Shown here: positions 1-8,507 of the stretch, one piece after another
Layout of the letters: every line of letters starts with the position of its first letter
How positions within the stretch are numbered: position 1 is the stretch's first letter
NCBI RefSeq assembly: GCF_900115775.1
Contig: NZ_FOXS01000002.1
Location: 775,129 to 839,128 of the forward strand
Length of the DNA stretch: 64,000 nt
Direction of reading: 5' to 3'
From: Hymenobacter arizonensis
GTDB taxonomy: Bacteria > Bacteroidota > Bacteroidia > Cytophagales > Hymenobacteraceae
The notes under the pieces: model-generated
Databases searched by the model: none
Told to the model about the DNA's origin: nothing
What the model saw: the letters and a program-made list of their open reading frames with translations, nothing else
Made by a program: the position numbers and the translations under genes

Positions 1-1487
1 ATGAAGTCGGCACGCGCTGTACCCAGCGTGGCCGGATTATCAAAATACCACTGCGCGCCAGCAGTGGCGGTAGGGTCAAAAGTTGACAAATCGTTGCTTG
101 GCAAATTGTTGCCCGGGAGGCCACTCGAACCACTGCTGGTGGTGCGGGAGGCCAGTTCAGTGGCGCGGTCACTGGCTTTTTGCAGGGCGGCTAGTCGGGC
201 CTCCTCTTTCGCTTTGGCGGCGATTTCGGCGTCGGCGTACAGGTTCAGCTGCTGGTCCAGCGCTTCGGGGCTCAAGCGGGCCAGCGCCTGCAGGCTATCC
301 TGCGTTTCAACAATGGTGTACTGTTTGGCAAACTCCGTGAGGATGTCGCTGCGCTCCTTGATGGCCGCGTAGGTCTTGGCTTCCTTGGACATGCTCTGCA
401 CGGTGCTGTCGTAGTAAGCAGCCGCAAGGCGGTACTTCTGCAGCTCCTCGTAGTAAATGCGCCCCGCCAGCAAGTAGGTGTAGCTCTTCTGCAGGTTGTT
501 GCTTGTCGTGGCTCGGATGGATTCCCGTAGCAGCCTCAGCGCCTCGGGGTAGTTCTTTTCGCGGTAGTTCAGCCGCGCCATCTCGTAGTAAATCTTGTCG
601 CGGTAGTCCTTGTTCTTCGTGTCTTTCAGCAGGTTGGCGAAGGTCTTATTCAGGCGCAGCCGGTCTTTGGGAGTCAACTCCGACACCTGGCTCAACATCA
701 GTTTTGATTGAAAGTCCAGCTCATAGGGCGGGTTGCGCGCCAGAATTTGGTCGAGCTGCTCGTAGGCTTTTTTGTTCTCGCCGGCGTCCTGATAGAGCTG
801 GGCCAGCACGTAGCGCGTGCGCGACCGTTCGTTTTTGCGCTCAATCAGCGGAATGGCGCGCTCCAGCTGCGGAATGGCCTTGGCGGGCTGGTCGGTGCGG
901 ATGTAGTAGTCGGCGCGGGTCAGGAACAGCTGCCGGGCGTCTTCCGGCCGGCCGGCCTCCTTGTCGAGCAAATCGGATACGGCCTTGGCGCTTTCAAATT
1001 CTCCCTCTGCCACAAACGTGCGCATCAGCCCAATCAGGGCTTCGTGCTTGGCGTTGGGGTCCTTGCTCGTCGAGTTGACATACTTAAAGGTGAGGGCCGC
1101 GTCACCAAACTGCATCTGGTAAAAGCGTGCCCATCCCACCAGGATGTAGGCGTCGTCGGTCCAGTCGGAGCCCGGCCGGTGCTGAATCGGCATCGAAGCC
1201 TTCTTGATGATGTCGTTCAGGTCGGCGCGGTTGGCGCGCACGGTAAGGCTGTCGAGGGTCGGAAACAGCGGCAGCGTCTGGTTGTAGTCGTTGATGCGGC
1301 TGGCGTAGAGCTTTTCTTCGGTTTCGTGCAGCTTCTCGCGGGCCAGGAAATAAGCATTGTCCCGCGCCGCCACGTTGTTGAACGCATGCGCCACCAGGTT
1401 TTTGTCGGATGCGCAGCCCGCCGCGCCCAGCCCCATAAGGAACAGGAAAAGCGCCGGCCAGCGGTATATCAGCAGGTGTTGTGTCAA
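1..1487 (-). CDS. porW: PorW/SprE-like TPR lipoprotein of the type IX secretion system (partial)
   Basis: The frame is open to the left edge, so the C-terminal part is missing. It encodes a predicted lipoprotein: a hydrophobic segment ending GAAGC, then a long helical region with tetratricopeptide-like repeats. A WYFDNP motif near positions 25-53, followed by GTARADF, resembles the WYFYNP...G..EF signature I associate with PorW/SprE, the periplasmic lipoprotein that links the T9SS core to its outer-membrane parts. The only nearby in-frame ATG (1436) would leave eight residues before the lipobox Cys. TTG at 1487 gives a normal signal of about 24 residues, so I chose it; TTG at 1493 is also possible. 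The gene is divergent from the atp operon. The family assignment is from memory of the motif. Confidence 0.75.
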   Translation of the reverse strand, partial: MTQHLLIYRWPALFLFLMGLGAAGCASDKNLVAHAFNNVAARDNAYFLAREKLHETEEKLYASRINDYNQTLPLFPTLDSLTVRANRADLNDIIKKASMPIQHRPGSDWTDDAYILVGWARFYQMQFGDAALTFKYVNSTSKDPNAKHEALIGLMRTFVAEGEFESAKAVSDLLDKEAGRPEDARQLFLTRADYYIRTDQPAKAIPQLERAIPLIERKNERSRTRYVLAQLYQDAGENKKAYEQLDQILARNPPYELDFQSKLMLSQVSELTPKDRLRLNKTFANLLKDTKNKDYRDKIYYEMARLNYREKNYPEALRLLRESIRATTSNNLQKSYTYLLAGRIYYEELQKYRLAAAYYDSTVQSMSKEAKTYAAIKERSDILTEFAKQYTIVETQDSLQALARLSPEALDQQLNLYADAEIAAKAKEEARLAALQKASDRATELASRTTSSGSSGLPGNNLPSNDLSTFDPTATAGAQWYFDNPATLGTARADF

Positions 1488-1640
1488 AGCCAAAGGGAAG
1501 GATAAAGGCAACCGATTGCCTCCGCAACGCAGCCAGCGACCCGAATTGTTCGTTCGAGCGCACGAAGCGCCGGTAAGCTAACGAAAGACGAGGGGTAAAA
1601 TTACGTTTTTCCCCGACCAAACTCCGCCTCGCTCCCGTCG

Positions 1641-1648
1641 TAACTTTG
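1641..1648 (+). promoter_or_regulatory. -7 promoter box of the atp operon
   Basis: TAACTTTG matches the Bacteroidota -7 consensus TAnnTTTG and lies 26 bases before the atpZ ATG, implying a leader of about 20 bases. No clear TTG -33 box stands at the expected distance. Confidence 0.5.
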
Positions 1649-1674
1649 CCGGGCTCACCTACCTCCTCCAATTC

Positions 1675-1920
1675 ATGCCCACCCCGCCAGTTCCTGAGCC
1701 CGATGGTAAGCCCGCAGGCTCCAGCCGCGTTCGCTCGTTTGCCAAGTACTCGGGTATCGCTTTTCAGATGCTGGCCATCATCGGCTTCTTTACCTGGCTG
1801 GGCATGTGGCTCGACGAGCGGTACCAGTCCAAGAACCCGTGGTTCACAGTAGGGCTCATGCTGGTGGGCGTGTTTCTGGCTATGTTCCAGATTATTCGCA
1901 GCCTGACCAGAGGGACATAA
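1675..1920 (+). CDS. AtpZ/AtpI-family small membrane protein of the ATP synthase operon
   Basis: This 81-residue protein has two predicted membrane segments (about residues 25-45 and 55-75) joined by a short loop containing DERYQSKNPW. It matches the AtpZ/AtpI-like family found at the head of many F-type ATPase operons and thought to help c-ring assembly or Mg2+ supply. It is the first gene after the -7 box at 1641. An overlapping frame starting at 1646 is a shadow. Confidence 0.8.
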   Translation: MPTPPVPEPDGKPAGSSRVRSFAKYSGIAFQMLAIIGFFTWLGMWLDERYQSKNPWFTVGLMLVGVFLAMFQIIRSLTRGT

Positions 1921-1963
1921 TAAGGAGCCCCTCGTTGCCTTTCAGGATGCCTTTTGCTCGCTT

Positions 1964-2371
1964 ATGATTCGATTTCTGCGCCAGTTTCTTTTGTTCGCCA
2001 GCGTGCTGGGTTTGCTGATAATTGGCTTGCACTATGCCTTTGGTACCACCGTTGTGCATCCGCGCACGGGCTTGCTGTTCGGCTTCATGGCGGCGCTCAC
2101 GGTCCTTATCTATAGCCTGACGGCGCGGCTCGTGGCGGTGTCGCCCACCAACCTGGGCATTGGCTACCTCATCGGCATGACCGTCCGCATGCTGTCTTCA
2201 CTGGCCCTGGTGACGGTGCATCTGGCCCGGGGCGGCGCCCAGGAAGGACCCGGCGTCTGGACCTTCCTGGGAGCGTTCTTCATCCTGTACTTTTCGTGGG
2301 CTGGGTTTGAAATCTGGGCTATTTTGAGTAACTTGCGGCCGATTTCGAAAAAGCAAGTGGCGCAACCATAG
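1964..2371 (+). CDS. Small four-helix membrane protein, ATP synthase operon
   Basis: 135 residues with about four hydrophobic helices (near 5-25, 35-57, 65-90 and 95-120) and a basic tail. It lies between the atpZ-like gene and atpB, with 44 bases to the former and 36 to the latter, so it is surely cotranscribed. Position and topology suggest an AtpI-type assembly protein, but I recognise no signature motif. The function is inferred from context only. Confidence 0.75.
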   Translation: MIRFLRQFLLFASVLGLLIIGLHYAFGTTVVHPRTGLLFGFMAALTVLIYSLTARLVAVSPTNLGIGYLIGMTVRMLSSLALVTVHLARGGAQEGPGVWTFLGAFFILYFSWAGFEIWAILSNLRPISKKQVAQP

Positions 2372-2407
2372 CGCTTTAGCCCGAAATCTTCCATTAATCT
2401 CCTTTTA

Positions 2408-3475
2408 ATGAAGCGTTTACTCTCGATTCTTCTTTGCTTCGTATCCCTGTCCGTTTTTGCGAACGAACCCGCCACTGAGGCCGCCAATGAGCAGGGCTTC
2501 AATCCTGGCGAAATGATTTTAGAGCACATCGGCGATTCCCACGAGTGGCACCTGGCCACTCTCGGCGAAGGCGAGCATGCCTCTCACATCAGCCTCCCGC
2601 TGCCCATCATCGCTTATCAGCCCAACAAGGGCCTGAGCATGTTCTCGGGTAGCCAGCTGGCCCACGGCCACAGCCACAATGGCCTGAAGCTGGAAGAAGA
2701 CAAGCTGGTAGCTGAAGACGGCAGCAAAGTCTACGACTTCTCCATCACCAAAAACACCGCTTCGCTGCTGTTCAGCGCCGCGCTGATGCTGATTGTATTC
2801 ACGGCCGTAGCCCGTGGCTATAAGAAGAACCACGGCCGCGCGCCCAGCGGCCTGCAGTCGTTCTTCGAGCCGGTTATCATCTTCATCCGCGACGAAATCG
2901 CTAAGAAGAACATCGGCCCCAAGTACGAGCGCTACATGCCGTACCTCCTCACGGCCTTCTTCTTTATCTGGTTTAACAACCTGCTGGGCTTGATGCCCGG
3001 TGCGGCTAACCTGAGCGGTAACATCGCCGTGACCCTGGTACTGGCCGTAATGACTTTGGTTATCACGCTGGCTTCCAGCAACAAGAACTACTGGGCCCAC
3101 ATCTTCGCCACGCCCGGCGTGCCGAAGCCGCTGTTGCCCATCATGATTGTAGTAGAATTCCTGGGCATCTTCACCAAGCCCTTTTCCCTAATGATTCGTC
3201 TGTTTGCCAACATCACGGCCGGACACATCGTGGTACTGAGCTTTATCAGCCTGGTGTTCATCTTCAAGTCGTGGGCCGTTGCTCCGGTTACCCTGGCTTT
3301 CGGCTTGTTTATCAACATTCTCGAATTGCTGGTGGCCATTCTGCAGGCCTTCATCTTCACGCTGCTCACCGCCATGTACATCGGCGGTGCAGTGGAAGAG
3401 CATCACGACGCTGACCACCAGATTGGTGGCGGCGACGGCGCCGACCAGGCCCACGTGCCCGCTCACGCTCATTAA
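2408..3475 (+). CDS. atpB: F0F1 ATP synthase subunit a
   Basis: 355 residues. Subunit a forms the proton half-channels beside the c-ring. A signal-like N-terminus (residues 1-18) is followed by a long hydrophilic, His-containing segment to about residue 110, then at least five membrane helices. The essential channel arginine is Arg264 in SLMIRLFANITAGH. The protein is much longer than E. coli AtpB (about 270), as is usual in Bacteroidota. It ends in a His/Asp-rich tail (EEHHDADHQ, then HVPAHAH). It starts 36 bases after the preceding gene. Confidence 0.97.
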   Translation: MKRLLSILLCFVSLSVFANEPATEAANEQGFNPGEMILEHIGDSHEWHLATLGEGEHASHISLPLPIIAYQPNKGLSMFSGSQLAHGHSHNGLKLEEDKLVAEDGSKVYDFSITKNTASLLFSAALMLIVFTAVARGYKKNHGRAPSGLQSFFEPVIIFIRDEIAKKNIGPKYERYMPYLLTAFFFIWFNNLLGLMPGAANLSGNIAVTLVLAVMTLVITLASSNKNYWAHIFATPGVPKPLLPIMIVVEFLGIFTKPFSLMIRLFANITAGHIVVLSFISLVFIFKSWAVAPVTLAFGLFINILELLVAILQAFIFTLLTAMYIGGAVEEHHDADHQIGGGDGADQAHVPAHAH

Positions 3476-3488
3476 TTCCTAAGACTTA

Positions 3489-3558
3489 TTAGGCAGGCTT
3501 CGTGCCTGACCTGCCGGCTGCTTAGTCAGACCGCAGCACTCCCCCCCCCCCGCTGCGG
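3489..3558 (+). promoter_or_regulatory. Hairpins with an 11-C tract upstream of atpE
   Basis: The 123-base atpB-atpE gap holds a GGCAGG...CCTGCC-type hairpin (about 3491-3515). A second hairpin follows, with CCGCAGC (3531-3537) pairing with GCTGCGG (3552-3558). Its loop carries an uninterrupted run of 11 C (3541-3551). A pyrimidine-rich stretch leads to the atpE ATG. It could act on transcript processing or c-subunit dosage. The structure is seen; the role is inferred. Confidence 0.45.
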
Positions 3559-3598
3559 GATTGGCTAGCTTTTTCTCTTCCCCATTTTTTCTTTTTTT

Positions 3599-3877
3599 AT
3601 GCTTCTTTCTTTGTTGTTGCAGGCTGTTGCTCAAATGGCTAATAATTACGGTCCTGGTTTGGCCGTAATGGGTGCCGGTATCGGTGCAGGTCTGGTTGCT
3701 TTGGGCGTAGGCCTGGGTATTGGTCGCATTGGCGGCAGCGCTATGGATGCCATCGGCCGTCAGCCCGATGCTTCGGGCAAAATCCAGACGGCTATGATTA
3801 TCGCCGCCGCTCTGATTGAAGGCCTTGGCCTGTTCGCAGTCGTAGTTTGCGTACTTATCTGGACCAAACTCCAATAA
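3599..3877 (+). CDS. atpE: F0F1 ATP synthase subunit c
   Basis: A 92-residue hairpin protein of the c-ring. Helix 1 is Gly-rich (GAGIGAGLVALGVGLGIG), the polar loop is GRQPDAS, and helix 2 carries the ion-binding Glu74 in AALIEGLGLF. The Gln and Ser/Thr ligands typical of Na+-binding c subunits are absent, so proton coupling is expected. ATG at 3599 gives a short hydrophobic N-terminal extension; Met13 is an alternative start. Hairpins flank the gene on both sides. Confidence 0.96.
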   Translation: MLLSLLLQAVAQMANNYGPGLAVMGAGIGAGLVALGVGLGIGRIGGSAMDAIGRQPDASGKIQTAMIIAAALIEGLGLFAVVVCVLIWTKLQ

Positions 3878-3886
3878 GGACTTTGC

Positions 3887-3957
3887 CGGGCGCTGTGCCC
3901 GGAAGTAGTTGGAAGCCCGCCGCCCGCTGCTGCCTATGCAGTTGGCGCGGCGGGCTT
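3887..3957 (+). promoter_or_regulatory. Two hairpins between atpE and atpF
   Basis: CCGGGC/GCCCGG (about 3887-3902) and a longer stem AAGCCCGCCGC (3913-3923) with GCGGCGGGCTT (3947-3957). No T-run follows, so full termination is unlikely. Partial attenuation or an RNA-processing site would fit the higher demand for subunit c. That role is inference. Confidence 0.4.
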
Positions 3958-4026
3958 ACCTGCTCCTACAACATGTAGCAAGCTTAACCGGCCTTTATCC
4001 GACGGTTTCTTAAATTCTAATTCCCT

Positions 4027-4524
4027 ATGCCAGCTTTCTTAAATCCTGAACTCGGCCTGATTTTCTGGCAACTGGTTATCTTCCTGTTGGTGTTGTTTCT
4101 GCTGGGTAAGTTCGCTTGGCGGCCCATCCTGCTGTCGCTCAAAGAGCGGGAAGACACCATTGACAACGCCTTGCGCATGGCCGACCAGGCCAAAATCGAA
4201 ATGCAGCAGCTGAAAGCTGGCAACGAAAAGTTGCTCGCCGACGCCCGCCACGAGCGCGACCGCATGATGCAGGAAGCCACCGTGATGGCCAACCAGCACC
4301 GCGACGCCGAAAAGGCCCGCGCCACCGAAGAAGCCAACCGCATTATTGCCCAAGCCCGCGAAGCCATCCAGCAGGAGAAAAACGCCGCGCTGGCCGAAGT
4401 GAAAAACACCGCTGCCCAGCTGTCGGTCGACATCGCCGAGCGTGTACTGCGCCGTGAGCTGAGCGACCCTGCTGCCCAGACGCAGCTGGTTGACGCGTAT
4501 CTGAAAGACGTTAAATTAAACTAA
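4027..4524 (+). CDS. atpF: F0F1 ATP synthase subunit b
   Basis: 165 residues forming the peripheral stalk. One N-terminal membrane helix (LIFWQLVIFLLVLFLLGKF, residues 9-27) is followed by a long, highly charged coiled coil rich in Glu, Ala, Arg and Gln to the C-terminus. The length is normal for the family. It lies between atpE and atpH; the downstream gap holds an inverted repeat. Confidence 0.96.
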   Translation: MPAFLNPELGLIFWQLVIFLLVLFLLGKFAWRPILLSLKEREDTIDNALRMADQAKIEMQQLKAGNEKLLADARHERDRMMQEATVMANQHRDAEKARATEEANRIIAQAREAIQQEKNAALAEVKNTAAQLSVDIAERVLRRELSDPAAQTQLVDAYLKDVKLN

Positions 4525-4529
4525 CGCCT

Positions 4530-4633
4530 GTCATGCTGACGGAGGAAGCATCTTATCCTGGCTGCTTTCGTCAGATTATAATAGTCCCCGAGTGGTGCGA
4601 ACCTGATAAGATGCTTCGCAGGCTCAGCACGAC
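4530..4633. repeat. Intergenic inverted repeat, family A, copy 1
   Basis: The left arm begins GTCATGCTGACGGAGGAAGC and the right arm (4605-4633) reads GATAAGATGCTTCGCAGGC then TCAGCACGAC, an imperfect reverse complement. Both carry the GTCATGCTGA/TCAGCATGAC ends shared with copies at 21553, 37722, 51391 and 61781. It fills the atpF-atpH gap inside an operon. Confidence 0.75.
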
Positions 4634-4648
4634 AAACATCAATAACCA

Positions 4649-5209
4649 ATGGCTGACCAACGAGTAGCGGCCCGCTACGCCAAGTCGCTTCTCGACTTGA
4701 GCAAGGAGATGGGCACGCTGAATAGCGTGAAGGAGGACATGGACCTCCTGAGCAAGACCATGGCCGAAAGCCGTGAGCTGCGCCTGTTGCTGCGCAACCC
4801 GATTGTGAAGCACGACAAGAAGCTCGCCATCCTGAGCGCTATTTTCAGCGGCAAGGTGTCGAACATGACCATGCGCTTCTTCACCACGCTCACCGAGAAA
4901 AACCGGGAGTCGGCACTGGAAAGCATGGGTACGGAGTTTCAGATTCAGTACAATGCCATGCAGGGCATTCAGATGGCAGAGGTGACTTCGGCCACCCCGC
5001 TGACTGCTGCTTCGCGTGCCGAAATGGAAAAGCTGGTGACCAAGCAAACCGGCCTGACCGATGTGAAGCTGACCGAAAAGGTAAATCCCGACCTCATCGG
5101 TGGTTTCATCCTGCGGGTGGGCGACCAGCAGATTGACGATTCCGTGCGCACCAGCCTCCGCAAAATGCGCATCTCTTTGCAAGACACTACTTTTCAACAA
5201 AAGTTGTAG
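4649..5209 (+). CDS. atpH: F0F1 ATP synthase subunit delta
   Basis: 186 residues, the usual length for the delta/OSCP subunit that joins the peripheral stalk to the top of F1. The N-terminal helical domain starts VAARYAKSLLDLS. The C-terminal part has the family-type segment NPDLIGGFILRVGDQQIDDS, followed by S.R..L.K.R. It lies between atpF and atpA. Confidence 0.95.
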   Translation: MADQRVAARYAKSLLDLSKEMGTLNSVKEDMDLLSKTMAESRELRLLLRNPIVKHDKKLAILSAIFSGKVSNMTMRFFTTLTEKNRESALESMGTEFQIQYNAMQGIQMAEVTSATPLTAASRAEMEKLVTKQTGLTDVKLTEKVNPDLIGGFILRVGDQQIDDSVRTSLRKMRISLQDTTFQQKL

Positions 5210-5227
5210 GCTGACAGTCGGTGTGGC

Positions 5228-5301
5228 GCGAACGGTGTCGTTCGTGTTGTAGCGCCGACGGCACCAAACAATAGGCGCTGAGACGCGAACCCCGGGTTCG
5301 C
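5228..5301. repeat. Paired hairpins between atpH and atpA
   Basis: Two short palindromes: CGAAC...GTTCG (5228-5243) and GCGAACCCCGGGTTCGC (5285-5301). The second follows GAGAC, recalling the GAGACGCG core of the larger repeat at 13582, so this may be a decayed copy of that family. The gap of 140 bases holds no gene. Confidence 0.4.
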
Positions 5302-5349
5302 CCTACGGCCCACCGACTACTCGATACTACATACTCAATTCCCAAAAAC

Positions 5350-6933
5350 ATGGCAGAAGTACGTCCGGACGAAGTCTCCGCAATCCTGCGGCAGCAACTG
5401 TCCAATTTCAAGTCCGAAGCCGAGCTGGAAGAAGTTGGCACCGTGCTGCAAGTCGGCGACGGCGTGGCCCGCATCTACGGCCTGAGCAAAGCCCAAGCAG
5501 GCGAGCTGATTGAGTTCGAAACCGGCCTGCAGGGCCTCGTGCTCAACCTCGAAGAAGACAACGTAGGTGCCGTATTGCTCGGCGATTACTCGGGCATTCA
5601 GGAAGGCGCCACCGTGCGTCGTACCAACAAAATTGCTTCGATTAAAGTAGGCGAAGGCATCGTGGGCCGCGTGGTGAACACCCTCGGCCAGCCCATCGAC
5701 GGCCGTGGTCCCATCCAAGGCGAGTTGTACGAAATGCCCCTCGAGCGCAAGGCTCCCGGTGTAATCTACCGTCAGCCGGTAACCGAGCCGATGCAGACTG
5801 GCATCAAGTCGATTGACGCCATGATTCCGATTGGCCGTGGTCAGCGCGAACTGATTATTGGCGACCGTCAGACTGGCAAGTCGGCTGTGGCCATCGATAC
5901 CATCATCAACCAGCGCGAGTTTTACGAAGCTGGTCAGCCAGTATTCTGCATTTATGTAGCCATAGGTCAGAAAGCTTCGACCATCGCCCAGGTGGTGCAG
6001 TCGCTGACCAAAGGCGGTGCCATGGACTACACGGTAGTGGTAGCTGCTCCGGCCGCTGACCCCGCTCCGCTGCAGTTCTACGCACCCTTCACCGGTGCGG
6101 CTATTGGTGAGTTCTTCCGCGACACGGGTCGTCCCGCGCTCGTGGTTTATGACGATTTGTCGAAGCAGGCTGTGGCTTACCGCGAGGTGTCGCTGCTGCT
6201 CCGCCGTCCTCCCGGACGCGAGGCTTACCCCGGCGACGTATTCTACCTGCACAGCCGCCTGCTCGAGCGGGCTGCTAAAATCAACTCGTCGGACGAAATT
6301 GCCCGCGACATGAACGACCTGCCCGAGAGCATCAAGCACTTGGTGAAGGGCGGCGGTTCGCTAACGGCTCTGCCCCTGATTGAGACGCAGGCCGGTGACG
6401 TATCGGCTTACATCCCGACCAACGTTATTTCCATCACCGACGGTCAGATTTTCCTCGAGACGAACTTGTTCAACTCGGGTGTGCGTCCGGCCATCAACGT
6501 GGGTATCTCGGTGTCGCGCGTGGGTGGTAACGCCCAGATTAAGTCGATGAAGAAAGTGGCCGGTACCCTGAAGCTCGACCAGGCTCAGTTCCGCGAACTG
6601 GAAGCTTTCGCCAAGTTCGGTTCCGACCTCGACGCCTCGACCAAGCTCACCATTGAGCGCGGCCGTCGCAACCTCGAAATCCTGAAGCAGCCCCAGTTCT
6701 CGCCTGTGAAGGTGGAAGACCAGGTGGCCATCATCTACGCCGCTACCAACGGCCTCCTCGACAGCGTACCGGTTAACCGCGTGCGTGAGTTCGAGAAGGA
6801 GTTTGGCCAAGTGATGAATTCGCGCTACCCCGACGTGCTGAAGGCCCTCAAGGCTGGCAAGCTGGAGGACGCTGGCACCAAGGCCATCCGCGAGGTAGCT
6901 AAGGACGTGGCGGCGAGCTACGCGACGAAGTAG
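5350..6933 (+). CDS. atpA: F0F1 ATP synthase subunit alpha
   Basis: 527 residues of F1, the non-catalytic nucleotide-binding subunit. Seen in order: the beta-barrel N-domain ([11 protein letters not shown]), the Walker A GDRQTGKS (residues 171-178), the Walker B region [11 protein letters not shown], the alpha-specific [14 protein letters not shown] and the C-terminal helical domain. The length is normal. The beta and epsilon genes do not follow; in Bacteroidota they usually lie in a separate atpDC locus. Confidence 0.98.
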   Translation: MAEVRPDEVSAILRQQLSNFKSEAELEEVGTVLQVGDGVARIYGLSKAQAGELIEFETGLQGLVLNLEEDNVGAVLLGDYSGIQEGATVRRTNKIASIKVGEGIVGRVVNTLGQPIDGRGPIQGELYEMPLERKAPGVIYRQPVTEPMQTGIKSIDAMIPIGRGQRELIIGDRQTGKSAVAIDTIINQREFYEAGQPVFCIYVAIGQKASTIAQVVQSLTKGGAMDYTVVVAAPAADPAPLQFYAPFTGAAIGEFFRDTGRPALVVYDDLSKQAVAYREVSLLLRRPPGREAYPGDVFYLHSRLLERAAKINSSDEIARDMNDLPESIKHLVKGGGSLTALPLIETQAGDVSAYIPTNVISITDGQIFLETNLFNSGVRPAINVGISVSRVGGNAQIKSMKKVAGTLKLDQAQFRELEAFAKFGSDLDASTKLTIERGRRNLEILKQPQFSPVKVEDQVAIIYAATNGLLDSVPVNRVREFEKEFGQVMNSRYPDVLKALKAGKLEDAGTKAIREVAKDVAASYATK

Positions 6934-6969
6934 TTCAACGGGCGCCTCACGAGACCCCTACGGGGCATA

Positions 6970-7115
6970 GCCCCCTCTCCGTTGGAGAGGGGGGACTAGT
7001 TTCTAGTTTTCTAGCCTAGTCTTTTTGATTTGATATAGCTTAAGTAAATTCTCTTTTGAGCACCTATGCTGCCTCGGCTCCCCTCTCTTTTGGAGAGGGG
7101 GCCGGGGGGTGAGGT
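6970..7115. repeat. Intergenic inverted repeat, family B, copy 1 (degenerate)
   Basis: Two GGAGAGGGG hairpins, CCCCCTCTCC/GGAGAGGGGG near 6970-6993 and CCCCTCTC/GAGAGGGG near 7080-7100, lie in opposite orientation about 85 bases apart. The outer parts (CCTCAC on the left, GTGAGG on the right) also pair. The spacer is AT-rich. The element lies between atpA and atpG inside the operon. Confidence 0.6.
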
Positions 7116-7139
7116 TCTCCGGGGAGGTTGACAATCATT

Positions 7140-8024
7140 ATGGCAAGCTTAAAAGAAGTCCGCAGCCGCATTGTGTCGGTAACGAGCACGCAGCAGATTA
7201 CCAAAGCCATGAAAATGGTAGCGGCCGCCAAGCTGCGTCGTGCCCAGGACAATATCGTCCGGATGCGGCCCTACGCCCAGCGCCTGAACACCATTCTGGC
7301 GAACCTGACGCGCACGACCGACAACGACATCGTGAGCGAATACGGCGTGGCCCGTGAGGTGCGCCGGGTGCTAGTGATTGCCGTGACCTCGGACCGTGGT
7401 TTGGCGGGCGCGTTCAACTCGAACGTGTTCAAGGGCGTGAACGCGGCCCTTGCGGAGCGCTACGCTAACCTGCCAGCGGCCAATATTTCGGTTTTGGCCA
7501 TTGGCAAGAAGGCGCACGACTACTACACCCGCAAGGGCAACATCGTCGGCAACTTCACCCACGTTTTCGCCAAGCTGTCGTTCGAGACGGTGCGCGAAGC
7601 CGCTGAGCTCGCCATGGACGGCTTCCGCGCCGGCCAGTACGACGAGGTAGTGATGGTGTACAACGAGTTCAAGAACGTGGCCACGCAGATTATCCGCACC
7701 GAGCAGCTGTTGCCGCTCGTGCCGGCTGCGGCGCCCGTCACGGCCTCAGCTACAGCCAATGTGGATTACATCTTTGAGCCTTCGAAAGAAGAGATTATTC
7801 AGACGCTGATTCCGCAGTCGCTTAAAATCCAGCTGTACAAAGCAGTGCTGGAAAGCAATGCCTCGGAACACGGCGCCCGCATGACGGCCATGGACAAAGC
7901 CACCGACAACGCCGGTGAGCTGCTCAAGGCCCTCAAGCTGACGTATAACCGGACGCGTCAGGCGGCTATCACGACCGAGATTCTCGAAATCGTGGGCGGT
8001 GCTGAAGCGCTGGCGGCTGGTTAA
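7140..8024 (+). CDS. atpG: F0F1 ATP synthase subunit gamma
   Basis: 294 residues forming the rotating central shaft. The N-terminal helix begins MASLKEVRSRI and the family's MKMVAAAKLRRAQ follows. The C-terminal helix contains ARMTAMDKATDNA and TYNRTRQAAITTEI. I chose ATG 7140, which the family N-terminus supports, over the in-frame TTG at 7128. A GGGGAGG run lies about 13 bases upstream. It is the last gene of the operon. Confidence 0.97.
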   Translation: MASLKEVRSRIVSVTSTQQITKAMKMVAAAKLRRAQDNIVRMRPYAQRLNTILANLTRTTDNDIVSEYGVAREVRRVLVIAVTSDRGLAGAFNSNVFKGVNAALAERYANLPAANISVLAIGKKAHDYYTRKGNIVGNFTHVFAKLSFETVREAAELAMDGFRAGQYDEVVMVYNEFKNVATQIIRTEQLLPLVPAAAPVTASATANVDYIFEPSKEEIIQTLIPQSLKIQLYKAVLESNASEHGARMTAMDKATDNAGELLKALKLTYNRTRQAAITTEILEIVGGAEALAAG

Positions 8025-8046
8025 GTTTAACAAGTTGATACTAGCG

Positions 8047-8081
8047 AAAAGCCCTGCTTCCAATGGAAGCAGGGCTTTTTT
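8047..8081 (+). terminator. Terminator of the atp operon
   Basis: A perfect stem GCCCTGCTTCC/GGAAGCAGGGC around a short AAT loop, flanked by A and T runs, 22 bases after the atpG stop. Confidence 0.9.
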
Positions 8082-8093
8082 GTGTATTAGGGT

Positions 8094-8229
8094 TTACAGG
8101 GTGTTGCCGTAATTATATATGTTGGCCGCTTCCTTGAAGGTGTAGCCGGCCGTGCGGTTGTTGACGGTCGTGTAGATGGCAGGGCAACGAAACTCTGTTA
8201 GGTGTTGGCTGTGGCGGTGCCTTGTTGCT
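8094..8229 (-). pseudogene. Possible C-terminal remnant of an unidentified gene
   Basis: On the minus strand an open frame without a start codon encodes about 40 residues ending PAIYTTVNNRTAGYTFKEAA then NIYNYGNTL and a stop at 8094-8096. The composition is protein-like, and the upstream end runs into an in-frame stop near 8230. It may be the tail of a decayed gene; I cannot name the family. The rest of the stretch to 8507 shows no gene I can support. Confidence 0.3.
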
Positions 8230-8507
8230 TAAGAAGGTCTACTGGCAGGTGGGCGCAGCAAAATCCGTCGGTGTTGTTGCGGTTCGTCGGGAATGCAGCC
8301 CGGTTTGACGTGAATGCACCCCTATTGAACTGAGGAGGCACACGGCTCGTAAGGCTGCTGCGTTGAAGGAGTAGAACCACGTTACCACCCCGCTATACTG
8401 ACACCACTACACTACCCGAAACTCGACCCAGCTGGCAATGCTTTCGGCCTTGTGCGGGACTGACAATCGGACCAATACCTACTCTTCTATTCTCTTTCAC
8501 CTGAGCT

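Noticed and set aside
1102..1671. 189-codon minus-strand frame near the left end
   Set aside because: It overlaps the porW/sprE frame and the atp promoter, and its product has no motif.
6934..7139. Possible operon end between atpA and atpG
   Set aside because: The hairpins belong to a repeat family and lack a T-run; atpG follows in the same direction with the usual atp order.
8198..8380. 60-codon minus frame upstream of the sorting-domain protein
   Set aside because: Low-complexity composition and no homology pattern; it only overlaps the remnant region.
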